From Clostridiales bacterium (GTDB lineage: Bacteria; Bacillota; Clostridia; Lachnospirales; Lachnospiraceae), in NCBI GenBank assembly GCA_022770525.1, contig JALEHN010000040.1, positions 1-61,966 of the forward strand: a stretch of DNA of 61,966 bases, in the 5' to 3' direction. A program made the translations under genes and the position numbers. Below the pieces are notes generated by a model. The model was not told the origin of the DNA and made no database searches. It saw only the letters and a list, made by a program, of their open reading frames with translations. Shown here in pieces: positions 9,601 to 18,557 of the stretch (the first letter of the stretch is position 1; every line of letters starts with the position of its first letter).

Positions 9601-9717
9601 ATTTTGAGAAGACGCTTTTTATGAAATTAAAAATCGTAATTTTTCATATCAACAAAAAGAGACTTCTCTGATTCTGAAAAAAATGTCACATTTTGCAGAT
9701 TCAGATGAAGCCTGTTT

Positions 9718-10197
9718 CTATTTATGATAGGGCTCTTTATTGATGATTCTGAAACTTCGATAGATTTGTTCAAGTAATATGACCCGCATCAGCTGATGTG
9801 GGAATGTCAGCTTTGAAAAGCTGATACACTCATCGGCACGTTTCTGTACCTGGATGGAAAGCCCCAGTGAACCGCCGATGATAAATATGAGATGGCTGTT
9901 ACCACGGACACCAAGGTCGGCAATATGTCCGGCAAGACCGACAGAATCATAAGCCCTGCCGTCAATAGTCATGGCGATGACATAAGCCCCGTCTTTGATT
10001 TTTCCAAGAATCCTCTGGCCTTCTTTTTCGCGTATCAGTATCTCTTCTTTTTCGCTGGCACCATCCGGTGTTTTTTCATCCGGCACTTCAATAATTTCTA
10101 TCTGTCCGTATCGTCCGAGTCTTTTTTTATATTCATCAACAGCCATCGTAAAGTATTTTTCCTTAATTTTGCCTACAGTAATTAACGTTATTTTCAA
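9718..10197 (-). CDS. rlmH: 23S rRNA (pseudouridine1915-N3)-methyltransferase
   Basis: RlmH (SPOUT family) methylates pseudouridine 1915 in helix 69 of 23S rRNA using SAM. The sequence has the N-terminal KITLITVGKIKEKY, the knot segment FIIGGSLGLS and the C-terminal LLEQIYRSFRIINKEPYHK. I place the start at a TTG preceded by AGAGG (7-nt spacing), giving 159 residues, exactly the usual RlmH length. A longer frame starting at 10251 would add 18 unrelated residues. It follows the M16 peptidase gene closely and may be the last gene of that run. Confidence 0.93.
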   Translation of the reverse strand: MKITLITVGKIKEKYFTMAVDEYKKRLGRYGQIEIIEVPDEKTPDGASEKEEILIREKEGQRILGKIKDGAYVIAMTIDGRAYDSVGLAGHIADLGVRGNSHLIFIIGGSLGLSIQVQKRADECISFSKLTFPHQLMRVILLEQIYRSFRIINKEPYHK

Positions 10198-10253
10198 ATG
10201 TCTACCTCTTTTGTCACTGTCTTTTTGTTCATAATTCATGATAGAAATCATAC

Positions 10254-11588
10254 TTATTCATATAATCTCCACTTTTCCACTGCCTGAATATTTACCTGTG
10301 TAAGATCACCGACAACACAAATTGAAGGCATCACATCCAGAATATAGTTTTTGATAAACTGATGGACGTCTTCCAGTGAAATGTTATCGATATCCTTTAA
10401 TATTTTATCCAGTGTATCAATTTTTGAATGATAAATCAGGGCATCGCCGTTACTTTCCATACGGGATTGTGTACTTTCCGCGGCAATCATTAATTCCGTT
10501 TCAATCTGTGCTTTTGTTAGTGTCAGTTCTTTTTCAGTTACAGGATGGTCGATGAGCCTTTGAAATACCCCCTTGATTTCGTTAAGCACCTGAAATAGCT
10601 GTGCAGGGTTTGTGGCAGCATAAATCTGGAAAATACCACACTTTTTAAATGAACTGCTGTAAGAATAAATCGCATATGTAAGCCCCTGATCTTCTCTGAT
10701 TTCCTGAAAAAGCCGTGAATTTTGATTGCTTCCGATAATACTGTCAACAATATGATAAACATACTGATCTTTATGGTCATATGGAATGCATGGAAAAGCA
10801 AGGCTTAAATGCATTTGTTCCAGCTGCTTTTGTTTAAAAACTTTACTTTGATAATAAACAGGCGCCGCACAAGCCGCGGCTTTTGTTTCTGCTTTAAAAT
10901 CAACAGTTAGAGATTCCTTCGTATTTTCATCATCAACATTTGACGCTATACCTTTAACAGGCGGAATACTTCCGAAAGCTTTTTTAATCACATCAACTAT
11001 TTCCGGTTCGTTAAAACGTCCGGCAACAGAAATGACCATGTGTGTTCCGACGTAATATTCATCCATAAAATTTAAAACATCACGTCGGGTAAATTTTCGT
11101 ACAACTTCTTTTTTTCCGGATATGAGAAACCCCATCGGTTGATTTCGCCAGACAGCCTGATGCATGAGATCACTGATCAGTTCTTCCGGATCATCTTCAT
11201 ACATATCAATTTCTTCAAGAATGACACCAAGTTCCTTTTGCAGATCTTCTTCAAGTATCAAAGAATTCTTTACCATATCCGCGATAATATCAATCGCGTG
11301 ATGCAAATGAATATCCAGCGTGTGGGCACTGAAACAGGTATATTCCCTTGTTGTATAAGCATCCAGATTGCCGCCGATGGAAGTAATCTCATCGGCAAGC
11401 TGTCTGGCTGTTTTAGTTTTCGTTCCCTTAAAAAGCATATGCTCAATGACATGGGCAATGCCGTTGTTTTCTTTGGTTTCATCGGCTGACCCCGCATCGA
11501 TCCAAAGTCCGAAGGCTGCCGAGCGATAGTTCTCGATAGGTTCTGTCACAATTCTTATACCGTTGTCCAAAGTGTGAAGATGAATCAT
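10254..11588 (-). CDS. M16 family zinc peptidase
   Basis: A pitrilysin-type metallopeptidase of ~444 residues, similar to processing-protease-like proteins of Firmicutes. The inverted zinc motif HVIEH lies near residue 45, and the third ligand Glu is in the downstream LGVILEEIDMYEDDPEE region. The C-terminal half is the second, inactive M16 domain. The ATG at 11588 has AAAGGAA upstream; a TTG six codons earlier is less likely. No signal peptide is seen, so it is probably cytoplasmic. It sits 32 bp after the ABC permease gene and just before rlmH. Confidence 0.87.
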   Translation of the reverse strand: MIHLHTLDNGIRIVTEPIENYRSAAFGLWIDAGSADETKENNGIAHVIEHMLFKGTKTKTARQLADEITSIGGNLDAYTTREYTCFSAHTLDIHLHHAIDIIADMVKNSLILEEDLQKELGVILEEIDMYEDDPEELISDLMHQAVWRNQPMGFLISGKKEVVRKFTRRDVLNFMDEYYVGTHMVISVAGRFNEPEIVDVIKKAFGSIPPVKGIASNVDDENTKESLTVDFKAETKAAACAAPVYYQSKVFKQKQLEQMHLSLAFPCIPYDHKDQYVYHIVDSIIGSNQNSRLFQEIREDQGLTYAIYSYSSSFKKCGIFQIYAATNPAQLFQVLNEIKGVFQRLIDHPVTEKELTLTKAQIETELMIAAESTQSRMESNGDALIYHSKIDTLDKILKDIDNISLEDVHQFIKNYILDVMPSICVVGDLTQVNIQAVEKWRLYE

Positions 11589-11620
11589 GAATACATTCCT
11601 TTCCAAAGCACTTTATTCCT

Positions 11621-13198
11621 TTATTCTGTCAGTGATAACAGTTTTGTACCGGAAACCAACCGGTATAATATAAAAGAAAGCACTGCCAGCACCGACACAA
11701 CTATGATATATATTATATGGGCAGCTTCAGAAAAAGTAAATATTAAAAATGCAGGAATAATCACCACAATCATCCCGCCAAAGATGCAGATCATGGCCGG
11801 AATTCCCTGCTTGATCACGGTCACCGGGTTAACCCAGTCAAAATTCGGAAACTTCAAATTGACCCAAAGACCGAAAATGGATACAAAAATGCCGTAAGCC
11901 AGAGGGACCAAAAATGTCATTACTGCGTTTAAAGTATCCGGTCTAAATCTAATGATCAATAAAACAGATGAAATGATGCATGTCGGAACAGACAATGTCA
12001 GATTGACAAGGAGCTTTGCATGATAAATCTGTTTCTGCGGCACAGGCAGGTGTGCGGTCAGCCACAACTTTTTACCCTCCAATGAGATTGACGGGTATGT
12101 TGTACTTGATAATGCCATAAAAAATGACAAAACGATTGGCAATGCCAATGCAATATAGTTTTTAGCGCCCGGAATTTTTAAAAATGATTCAATGTCTTTA
12201 ACAAAAAATAAAGCAATGGCAATAATGATCATAAAAACAAATGAAAAAGCTGTATTCAGCACATAAACAGGGATTGATGTATACAGTTTAAATTCTTTTC
12301 TGTAAAGTGAAAACATGGTGCCTGATGTTTTTAAAGACTGCATTCTATAATTGCCCGATGATTTTTCAGTTGTTAAAAACGTTGTAATCCTTTTATATTT
12401 CCATGCAATGGCAGCGGTTACCCCGATAGCAGCAGACAACGATAAAACAATAAATCCGATCAGAGACATCACATTTCCCGACAGACCGGATATGTATAGT
12501 GATGTCGGAAAATAAGTCCGTCTGAACAAATCTAAAAGAAGCTTACTCATATCCATGATGATCTGATCATTCATATTTTGTGCAGACATTGAAAAAAACA
12601 TAATGATAATTACAAAAAGCATGCCAAAAACAACGGATAAAAAGTTTTTATGTTTAAATCTGCATGAAATGTATGTGACGATAATTCCAATTAATGCGGC
12701 AATCGCAAGGGGTATCATCGGAATAAACAATATGGACAACAGGACACTTATGATAAAACCTGCCCCGACATTTGACATGACGGCGACAACGACCAGTGAA
12801 GGCAGCATAACAACCGCAGTTTCCACAAGATCAAAAATGTAAAGTGTGGAAAGCCGTGAAACGATAATCTGATGTGTATCAACCGGCAGTGACAAAAGAA
12901 GGTCATCATCTCTTGAAGCAAATAAAAAGCCATTTGCCTTAAATATTGAAGTTATAAGTATGACAACGCTTGCAATGGTCATCATCATAGGCATAACGAT
13001 TTCTTCCATGCCCATATAAACATAAAGCGCACTTAAAACACCGCAGTATACGGCAAATATTAAACCGACGAAAACATAAAGGACAATCATCAGTGCCATA
13101 TTCATATTACGTTTATTCTTTTTTTTGCGGCTTGTCTGACTCAGGGCAAAAATACTTCTTAAATTGACACCAAGAAGAGAAATCCATCTAGCGGACAT
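11621..13198 (-). CDS. Large ABC transporter permease (putative exporter)
   Basis: A ~525-residue membrane protein with about 10-12 hydrophobic helices and few charged loops. A motif like SRDDDLLLSLPV (near residue 95) is typical of the putative ABC-exporter permeases found next to a single ATPase in Firmicutes. The gene overlaps the ATPase gene by about 10 bp; the ATG at 13198 has GGAGG 9 nt upstream. Together with the adjacent ATPase and the LytTR two-component pair it looks like a sensor-controlled export system, perhaps for a toxic compound or peptide. The cargo is unknown. Confidence 0.8.
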   Translation of the reverse strand: MSARWISLLGVNLRSIFALSQTSRKKKNKRNMNMALMIVLYVFVGLIFAVYCGVLSALYVYMGMEEIVMPMMMTIASVVILITSIFKANGFLFASRDDDLLLSLPVDTHQIIVSRLSTLYIFDLVETAVVMLPSLVVVAVMSNVGAGFIISVLLSILFIPMIPLAIAALIGIIVTYISCRFKHKNFLSVVFGMLFVIIIMFFSMSAQNMNDQIIMDMSKLLLDLFRRTYFPTSLYISGLSGNVMSLIGFIVLSLSAAIGVTAAIAWKYKRITTFLTTEKSSGNYRMQSLKTSGTMFSLYRKEFKLYTSIPVYVLNTAFSFVFMIIIAIALFFVKDIESFLKIPGAKNYIALALPIVLSFFMALSSTTYPSISLEGKKLWLTAHLPVPQKQIYHAKLLVNLTLSVPTCIISSVLLIIRFRPDTLNAVMTFLVPLAYGIFVSIFGLWVNLKFPNFDWVNPVTVIKQGIPAMICIFGGMIVVIIPAFLIFTFSEAAHIIYIIVVSVLAVLSFILYRLVSGTKLLSLTE

Positions 13199-13904
13199 CT
13201 TCACTCACCTCCATAAATACATCCTCAAGGCTGTTATTGCCGAGAATACCATCAATCGGACCACTGATGACGAGGCGTCCGTTTTTGATAATTGCAATTT
13301 TATTACACAGTTTTTGCGCAACTTCAAGGACATGGGTTGAGAAAAAAATCGCGCTGCCCTGACTGCAAAGTTCATGCATAAGGTTTTTAAGTGTCAGTGA
13401 AGCTTTCGGATCAAGTCCGACAAACGGCTCATCAAGGATCAGCAGCTTTGGATCATGGATAAAAGCTGATATAAGAACAAGCTTTTGTTTCATACCATGA
13501 GAATAAGAAGAAATCAGGTCGCCAAGGTTGTGGGTAATCTCAAATAATCCGGCGTATCGGCTGATACGGGTTTCACGTTCTTTTTTTGGCACACGGTACA
13601 TATCACAAATAAAATTCAGGTACTGGATACCTGTGAAAAACTCATAAATATCAGGATTATCCGGTATATAGGCCATTTTCATCTTACATGCCACAGGATT
13701 TTGTCTGATTGACTGACCGTCTATGGTAATTTCTCCTGCTTCAAAATCAAGAATCCCGGCAACAGCCTTAATGGTTGTTGTTTTTCCCGCACCGTTATGA
13801 CCGATAAATCCATAAATATCACCAGGTTTAATTTCAAGGTTTAAGTCTGAAACAGCTGTCTTACCGCCTTTGTATGTTTTTGAAAAGTGACTGATTGTAA
13901 GCAT
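13188..13904 (-). CDS. ABC transporter ATP-binding protein
   Basis: A 238-residue ABC ATPase with Walker A GHNGAGKTT, a degenerate signature ISSYSHGMKQK, Walker B LLILDEPFVGLDP and the switch His in STHVLE. It is the energy-coupling partner of the large permease that overlaps its 3' end. GAGGAATGAATT precedes the ATG. Upstream, after a ~75-bp gap, is the sensor kinase gene, so the ABC genes may be read from the same long transcript or from a promoter in that gap; I could not identify a convincing one. Confidence 0.88.
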   Translation of the reverse strand: MLTISHFSKTYKGGKTAVSDLNLEIKPGDIYGFIGHNGAGKTTTIKAVAGILDFEAGEITIDGQSIRQNPVACKMKMAYIPDNPDIYEFFTGIQYLNFICDMYRVPKKERETRISRYAGLFEITHNLGDLISSYSHGMKQKLVLISAFIHDPKLLILDEPFVGLDPKASLTLKNLMHELCSQGSAIFFSTHVLEVAQKLCNKIAIIKNGRLVISGPIDGILGNNSLEDVFMEVSEDVR

Positions 13905-13980
13905 AATTCATTCCTCCATCATGATTGATTTTTAAGCTGAACAAAAGCTTCATGAATATATTTTATTTAATAAAGCATCT

Positions 13981-15288
13981 TTAAGTACGCTTTACCTGTT
14001 TTGGAAACATCATCATTGCCGTAAATACTTTGTTTTCGTTATGTATATCAAGGGAGCCCTGATATTTTTCAACAGCTTTTTGAACATTGACAAGCCCGAT
14101 GCCCTGATGATTTTCCTGTTCTATGCCGCTGCCTGCCGATGAATTTTCGTCCCCATCTGTGGAATTGCTGATTTTTATCATCAGCATCTCATTATAAACT
14201 TCTGACCGGATTTCAATCCAATGTTCACTGCTTTTTGCTGATGCTTCAATGGCATTATCTAAAAGATTTGAAAAAATCGTTGTTATATCTAAAGAAGCCA
14301 TGAACTCTAAAGGCATATGGTATGCTTTCGCTGTAACACTGATGTTTTGCTGCAATGCTTTATTGATTTTATCATTGAATATCATATTCAGCAGTTTATT
14401 TTCCGTATAGTACTGCATACCTAAGGCATCCATCATTTCTCTGACCTGTTCAATATAAGCCTGTCCGGAAGTTCTGTCGTTATTTTCATACAGCTGCTCT
14501 ATGACTGAAAGGTGATTTTTGATATCATGGATGACTTTCTTTGTTTCATCAAGGCGCTTATCCATCGTTGTATAATAATCACACTGCATTTTATTCTGAA
14601 TATCCATCAAAGCAATCTTCTCTTCCATGGCGCGTTTGACTGAAAATTGATAAAAAACATAAACACAATAAATATCTATAGCCAGTAAAACAATTGTATG
14701 AATGATCAGAAGCCAGAAGCCATATCTCATGAAAAATACTTCACCCGTCAACAACATCGAATACAGTACAAGAATGCTGTAAACAGGTATGGCAATCAAA
14801 CCGACCAGCTGCCATTTTGAAAGCCTTTGGTCGGTTTGATACCAGACATGACTAACCTGGATCATAATCAGTGTATACAAAACTTCTATAAAATCTTTTA
14901 TGATACATCCAATCAGTGTAAAACTGTACGGGTCAAGGCTCATCGTTCCCACTGAAGTATAAATAGACTGCACAATGACCGAATTTAAAATCTGGGAAGC
15001 ATATAATCCAATGATATATACAATCTGATAAAACAGTGCACCCTTTCCTTTTGAAAATAGAAACTGCCCGATTAAAATAAATGTAGCTGCTATGACAAAC
15101 ATTGAAATAAAATCATTTCTAAATATAAAAACAACAGTCGGTATGATCATTACAAGAAGCAAAAAAGCGGCCACGTAATAAATTTTCTTTTTATATATTT
15201 TCCGTCCTGTTTTGTATAAAAATATAAACGGCAGAAGACCAATGATGATTGGATCCATAATGACTGAAATAATGTATAAATAATACAT
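13981..15288 (-). CDS. GHKL-domain sensor histidine kinase
   Basis: The N-terminal ~210 residues hold six or seven membrane helices. The rest is a cytoplasmic kinase region with KKVIHDIKNHLSVIEQL, where His and the DIKNH context mark the phospho-acceptor, and a GHKL ATPase domain with DNAIEAS (N box) and GIGLVNV (G box). This is the AgrC/NatK class, which pairs with LytTR response regulators such as the gene immediately upstream. The start is the ATG with AAGGAGG, directly after the regulator stop. The signal is unknown; the adjacent ABC exporter is the obvious target system. Confidence 0.88.
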   Translation of the reverse strand: MYYLYIISVIMDPIIIGLLPFIFLYKTGRKIYKKKIYYVAAFLLLVMIIPTVVFIFRNDFISMFVIAATFILIGQFLFSKGKGALFYQIVYIIGLYASQILNSVIVQSIYTSVGTMSLDPYSFTLIGCIIKDFIEVLYTLIMIQVSHVWYQTDQRLSKWQLVGLIAIPVYSILVLYSMLLTGEVFFMRYGFWLLIIHTIVLLAIDIYCVYVFYQFSVKRAMEEKIALMDIQNKMQCDYYTTMDKRLDETKKVIHDIKNHLSVIEQLYENNDRTSGQAYIEQVREMMDALGMQYYTENKLLNMIFNDKINKALQQNISVTAKAYHMPLEFMASLDITTIFSNLLDNAIEASAKSSEHWIEIRSEVYNEMLMIKISNSTDGDENSSAGSGIEQENHQGIGLVNVQKAVEKYQGSLDIHNENKVFTAMMMFPKQVKRT

Positions 15289-15289
15289 A

Positions 15290-16009
15290 TTATTCCTCCT
15301 TAGCCGATGGGATCTGTTTATCAATAAATTCAAAAAGTTTTTTTCTGAAAGAAGAAGCCTTTTTTTGTGAAAGCACGACCATATCTCCATTGGTCATCAT
15401 AATATCAAGGCCGATAATGGTTCTGATATGACAGAGATTGACAATGAAACTTTTATGAGGCATTTCAAATCCATAATCTCCCATTCGGTGATACATGTCT
15501 GTGATTTTTGCGTTGAGATAATAATTGCCGTGAGACGTCACCATTTTTATTTTCCTGTTTTCATATTCAAAATAATAAATCTGCCGTATCTCTATGACAG
15601 CGATACCTTCTGTCGTATTGAATTCAAGCTTTATTGTTTTTTCTTCCTCGAGAAACCACTGATAAGCTTCATTCATGACTTTTAAAAGCTTTTCTTTAAT
15701 GACCGGTTTTAATATGTATGAAAAAGCATGGACATCAAAAGCCGCTGCGGCATAATCATTAAAAGCGGTGATAAAGACAATTTTTACTTTATGGTCATAT
15801 TGGCGAATCCTTTTTCCGGTTTCAATACCACTCATATCCTTCATGCCTATGTCAAGGAAAATCAGGTCATAGGTACATCCGGACTCCAGAAGTTTCTTTC
15901 CGCTGTGATAAATATCCACCTGTCCCGGAATATTTTTCTCTGATTCAATGATATTTTTTATTTGTTCAGCCAGTAATGCTTCATCATCACAAACAGCTAT
16001 TTTAAACAT
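15290..16009 (-). CDS. LytTR family response regulator
   Basis: Residues 1-~120 are a receiver domain: AVCDDE acidic pocket, LIFLDIGM with the phospho-acceptor Asp, and VFITAFNDYA. Residues ~135-235 are a LytTR DNA-binding domain, seen in IYYFEYENRKIKMV and the C-terminal HKSFIVNLCHI. It is followed with no gap by its partner GHKL kinase. Regulators of this class typically bind paired direct repeats near target promoters; I did not find an obvious pair. GGAGAG precedes the ATG. Confidence 0.9.
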   Translation of the reverse strand: MFKIAVCDDEALLAEQIKNIIESEKNIPGQVDIYHSGKKLLESGCTYDLIFLDIGMKDMSGIETGKRIRQYDHKVKIVFITAFNDYAAAAFDVHAFSYILKPVIKEKLLKVMNEAYQWFLEEEKTIKLEFNTTEGIAVIEIRQIYYFEYENRKIKMVTSHGNYYLNAKITDMYHRMGDYGFEMPHKSFIVNLCHIRTIIGLDIMMTNGDMVVLSQKKASSFRKKLFEFIDKQIPSAKEE

Positions 16010-16039
16010 GATTTTCTCTCCGTCAGTCTTTTTTTGCTC

Positions 16040-16453
16040 CTATTTAATAAAAAACTGGGCAAGTTTCATTTCATCATCAAACACAATGGAAAACTGGATT
16101 TTTCCGTCACTGTATTTGGCCACTGCGATGGCCACCGCGTAATCTCTGCCGTCATTGCCTTTCTGTCCCGCAATCACCATACTGTCAATACTTTCAAACG
16201 AACCTGCTTTATCAACATAAGGATCGCAGGTTTCCTGCCACTGATCAAGTGAAAGTGAATCAATAAAAACGGTATTTCCTTCATCAATCAGCGCCTGATA
16301 ATTTTTATCATTGAAATGAGCAATTGCTTTTTCCGTCTCGGCACGTACCGTTTCTTCATTAAAGCAATCCGCCAGATCATTTTTGCTGCCACATCCTGCA
16401 GCTGTCATAACAATAAATAAAATAGTTCCGATAAAACACAATATTTTTTTCAT
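16040..16453 (-). CDS. DUF3887-like lipoprotein
   Basis: A 137-residue lipoprotein. The N-terminus MKKILCFIGTILFIV is a signal peptide and TAAGC is a lipobox with Cys21 as the lipidation site, so it is anchored on the outer face of the membrane. The mature part resembles DUF3887 domains (FNDKNYQALID, followed by a small beta-rich fold ending FDDEMKLAQFFIK). It lies 30 bp before the response regulator, so it may be part of the sensing system or simply co-transcribed. Its role is unknown. Confidence 0.75.
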   Translation of the reverse strand: MKKILCFIGTILFIVMTAAGCGSKNDLADCFNEETVRAETEKAIAHFNDKNYQALIDEGNTVFIDSLSLDQWQETCDPYVDKAGSFESIDSMVIAGQKGNDGRDYAVAIAVAKYSDGKIQFSIVFDDEMKLAQFFIK

Positions 16454-16509
16454 AATGTAACCTCCCGTGATAAAAAAATATGTAACTATAAAAATATTAT
16501 ATACTGTAT

Positions 16510-16538
16510 TATATAAAACTCAATCAATTTTGTATCAA
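16510..16538 (-). promoter_or_regulatory. Putative sigma-A promoter for lipoprotein/two-component run
   Basis: On the minus strand TTGATA (16533-16538) and TATATA (16510-16515) are separated by 17 bp. They lie about 57-85 bp before the lipoprotein start. The region is very AT-rich, so chance matches are possible. Confidence 0.45.
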
Positions 16539-16648
16539 AGACAGGAAAATACGTTTTAAAGATATTTTACAGAAATAGGGAAACTTTTTGCGGACGGATT
16601 TAAATTTAAATTTATCTTAAACGTGCCTCCCCCGGCAAACGCAGAAAA

Positions 16649-16676
16649 CCCGGTGCAAAATCTGATTTACACCGGG
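16649..16676 (-). terminator. Hairpin terminator downstream of gpmI
   Basis: CCCGGTG and CACCGGG pair with a loop of about 14 nt. On the minus strand the stem is followed by TTTTC. It lies about 95 bp after the gpmI stop and could also end plus-strand transcripts. Confidence 0.6.
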
Positions 16677-16769
16677 AATTTTAAATCATCACTACATGTT
16701 TTTATCTGACGGATACGCCACACTTACGAAATGCGATACATTTTGGAAATTGGCACTGATGAGCTGCAA

Positions 16770-18311
16770 TTATTTTAACTTTAACAAAGACTTTCCTGTC
16801 ATTTCTGCAGGTTTTTCCATACCCATAAGCTCAATCAATGTCGGAACGAGATCTGCCAGGCATCCGTTTTCTTCCAGTGTATACTTAGGATCCGCATTGA
16901 CGAGGATAAACGGTACAGGATTTGTCGTATGTGCTGTAAACGGTTCTCCTGTACTGTAATCAACAAGCTGTTCACAGTTGCCGTGGTCAGCACAGATGAT
17001 CATCTGTCCATCGACGGATTTTAATGCATCAACGGCTCTTCCGACACACTCATCAACAGCTTCTACAGCCTTGATTGCCGCATTTTCAACGCCTGTATGT
17101 CCAACCATATCCGGATTGGCAAAGTTGATAATAATAACATCATACTTATTAGATGTAATTGCTTCGCAGAGTTTATCACATACTTCATAAGCACTCATTT
17201 CAGGCTTAAGATCATATGTGGCCACCTTCGGTGATTTCACAAGAATCCTGTCTTCGCCTTCATTTGGCTCTTCGACACCGCCGTTAAAGAAAAATGTCAC
17301 ATGGGCATACTTTTCTGTCTCAGCGATTCTTGCCTGTGTCATATGATGTGCTGCAAGATATTCGCCGAATGTATTGCTGATGCTGACTTTATGGAATGCA
17401 ACCAGTTTGTTCGGAATCGTGACATCATACTCTGTAAAGCATACATAAACAAGATCCAGTCGTTTTTCACGTTCAAAACCTGTAAATGCATCATCACAGA
17501 AAGCACGTGTAATTTCTCTTGCACGGTCAGGTCTGAAGTTAAAGAAGATGACGGAATCTTTATCTTTGATCGTTGCTGTCGGCTTTCCATCTTTCATAAC
17601 AACAGCAGGAATCACAAATTCATCGGTTTTATCATCATCATAGGAACTCTGAATCGCTTCCACCGGACAAACTGCAGGGATACCCTCGCCTTTGACCATA
17701 GCGTTGTATGCCTTTTCAACACGATCCCAGCGGTTATCTCTGTCCATGGCATAATAACGTCCCATCACTGTGGCAACTTCGCCGACACCGATTTCCTTCA
17801 TCTTATCACATAATTCCTGAACAAAGTCTTTGCCTGATGCCGGTGGTGTATCACGGCCGTCAAGGAAGCAATGCACATAAACATTTTTAATGCCTTCACG
17901 CTTTGCCAGTTCAAGGAGTCCGTATAAATGTGCATTGTGACTGTGAACACCGCCGTCTGATACAAGACCGAACAGATGGAGGTCACTGTTATTTTCTTTG
18001 ACATTTTTAACCGCAGCTAAAAGTGCTTCGTTTTTAAAGAAATCACCATCCTGAATTTCTTTTGTGATTCTTGTAAGCTCCTGATAAACGATACGTCCGG
18101 CACCCATGTTTAAATGGCCGACTTCAGAGTTGCCCATCTGTCCTTCCGGAAGACCGACTGCCATACCGCTTGCATTTCCTTTGACAAAAGGATATTCTTC
18201 CATAAGTTTGTCAATCACAGGTGTTTTTGCTTCAAAAACAGCATTTGCCTCATGTTTGTCATTAAGGCCGAAACCGTCTAAAATCATTAATACTGTTGGT
18301 TTTTTACTCAT
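16770..18311 (-). CDS. gpmI: 2,3-bisphosphoglycerate-independent phosphoglycerate mutase
   Basis: This enzyme interconverts 3- and 2-phosphoglycerate in glycolysis without a bisphosphoglycerate cofactor. The ~513-residue protein has the alkaline-phosphatase-fold metal site: LMILDGFGLND at the N-terminus, the phospho-serine in QMGNSEVGH, GRYYAMDRD, and ICADHGNCEQ with FTAHTTNPVP near the C-terminus. The ATG at 18311 has AGGAG 7 nt upstream. It is the last gene of the glycolytic cluster but is separated from hydF by ~245 bp, where a possible promoter lies. Confidence 0.95.
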   Translation of the reverse strand: MSKKPTVLMILDGFGLNDKHEANAVFEAKTPVIDKLMEEYPFVKGNASGMAVGLPEGQMGNSEVGHLNMGAGRIVYQELTRITKEIQDGDFFKNEALLAAVKNVKENNSDLHLFGLVSDGGVHSHNAHLYGLLELAKREGIKNVYVHCFLDGRDTPPASGKDFVQELCDKMKEIGVGEVATVMGRYYAMDRDNRWDRVEKAYNAMVKGEGIPAVCPVEAIQSSYDDDKTDEFVIPAVVMKDGKPTATIKDKDSVIFFNFRPDRAREITRAFCDDAFTGFEREKRLDLVYVCFTEYDVTIPNKLVAFHKVSISNTFGEYLAAHHMTQARIAETEKYAHVTFFFNGGVEEPNEGEDRILVKSPKVATYDLKPEMSAYEVCDKLCEAITSNKYDVIIINFANPDMVGHTGVENAAIKAVEAVDECVGRAVDALKSVDGQMIICADHGNCEQLVDYSTGEPFTAHTTNPVPFILVNADPKYTLEENGCLADLVPTLIELMGMEKPAEMTGKSLLKLK

Positions 18312-18425
18312 GATCATTCTCCTTTGGAATTCTGTGATGATAAAATTTTATGATAACACGAATGCTGCAGGCATCTTTAAAAGTCCTGTGGTAGCTTTCG
18401 ATTTGTTATTTTTTTCACTATAAAT

Positions 18426-18453
18426 ATTTTAACAGAAACCCATGATTTTACAA
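18426..18453 (-). promoter_or_regulatory. Possible promoter for gpmI
   Basis: On the minus strand TTGTAA (18448-18453) and TAAAAT (18426-18431) are separated by 16 bp, giving a leader of about 110 nt before gpmI. This supports separate transcription of gpmI from hydF, but the match is modest. Confidence 0.35.
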
Positions 18454-18557
18454 TCGGCATACCGTATAAACTTATTTTAAATCTTTTCAAAACTTTCGTA
18501 TAAAAATCACATGATTTTGACAATGCCGTTCAAGCCAAAATACTGCCTAGACTTCTA

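Larger units (their letters stand above)
16454..16769. other. 316-bp intergenic region with promoter and terminator
   Basis: This gap separates gpmI (3' side) from the lipoprotein gene. It holds a likely promoter for the lipoprotein-two-component-ABC run and a hairpin terminator after gpmI, listed separately. Around 16595-16620 there is a stretch of alternating AAATTT. I see no gene in it. Confidence 0.7.

Noticed and set aside
16728..16760. Similar ACATTTTGGA words after gpmI and after serA (52812-52821)
   Set aside because: Only about ten bases match, in AT-rich 3' regions, with no wider similarity or structure in common.
17301..17813. A 170-codon plus-strand open frame inside gpmI
   Set aside because: It is the mirror of the gpmI coding sequence, with no ribosome site or recognisable protein features.
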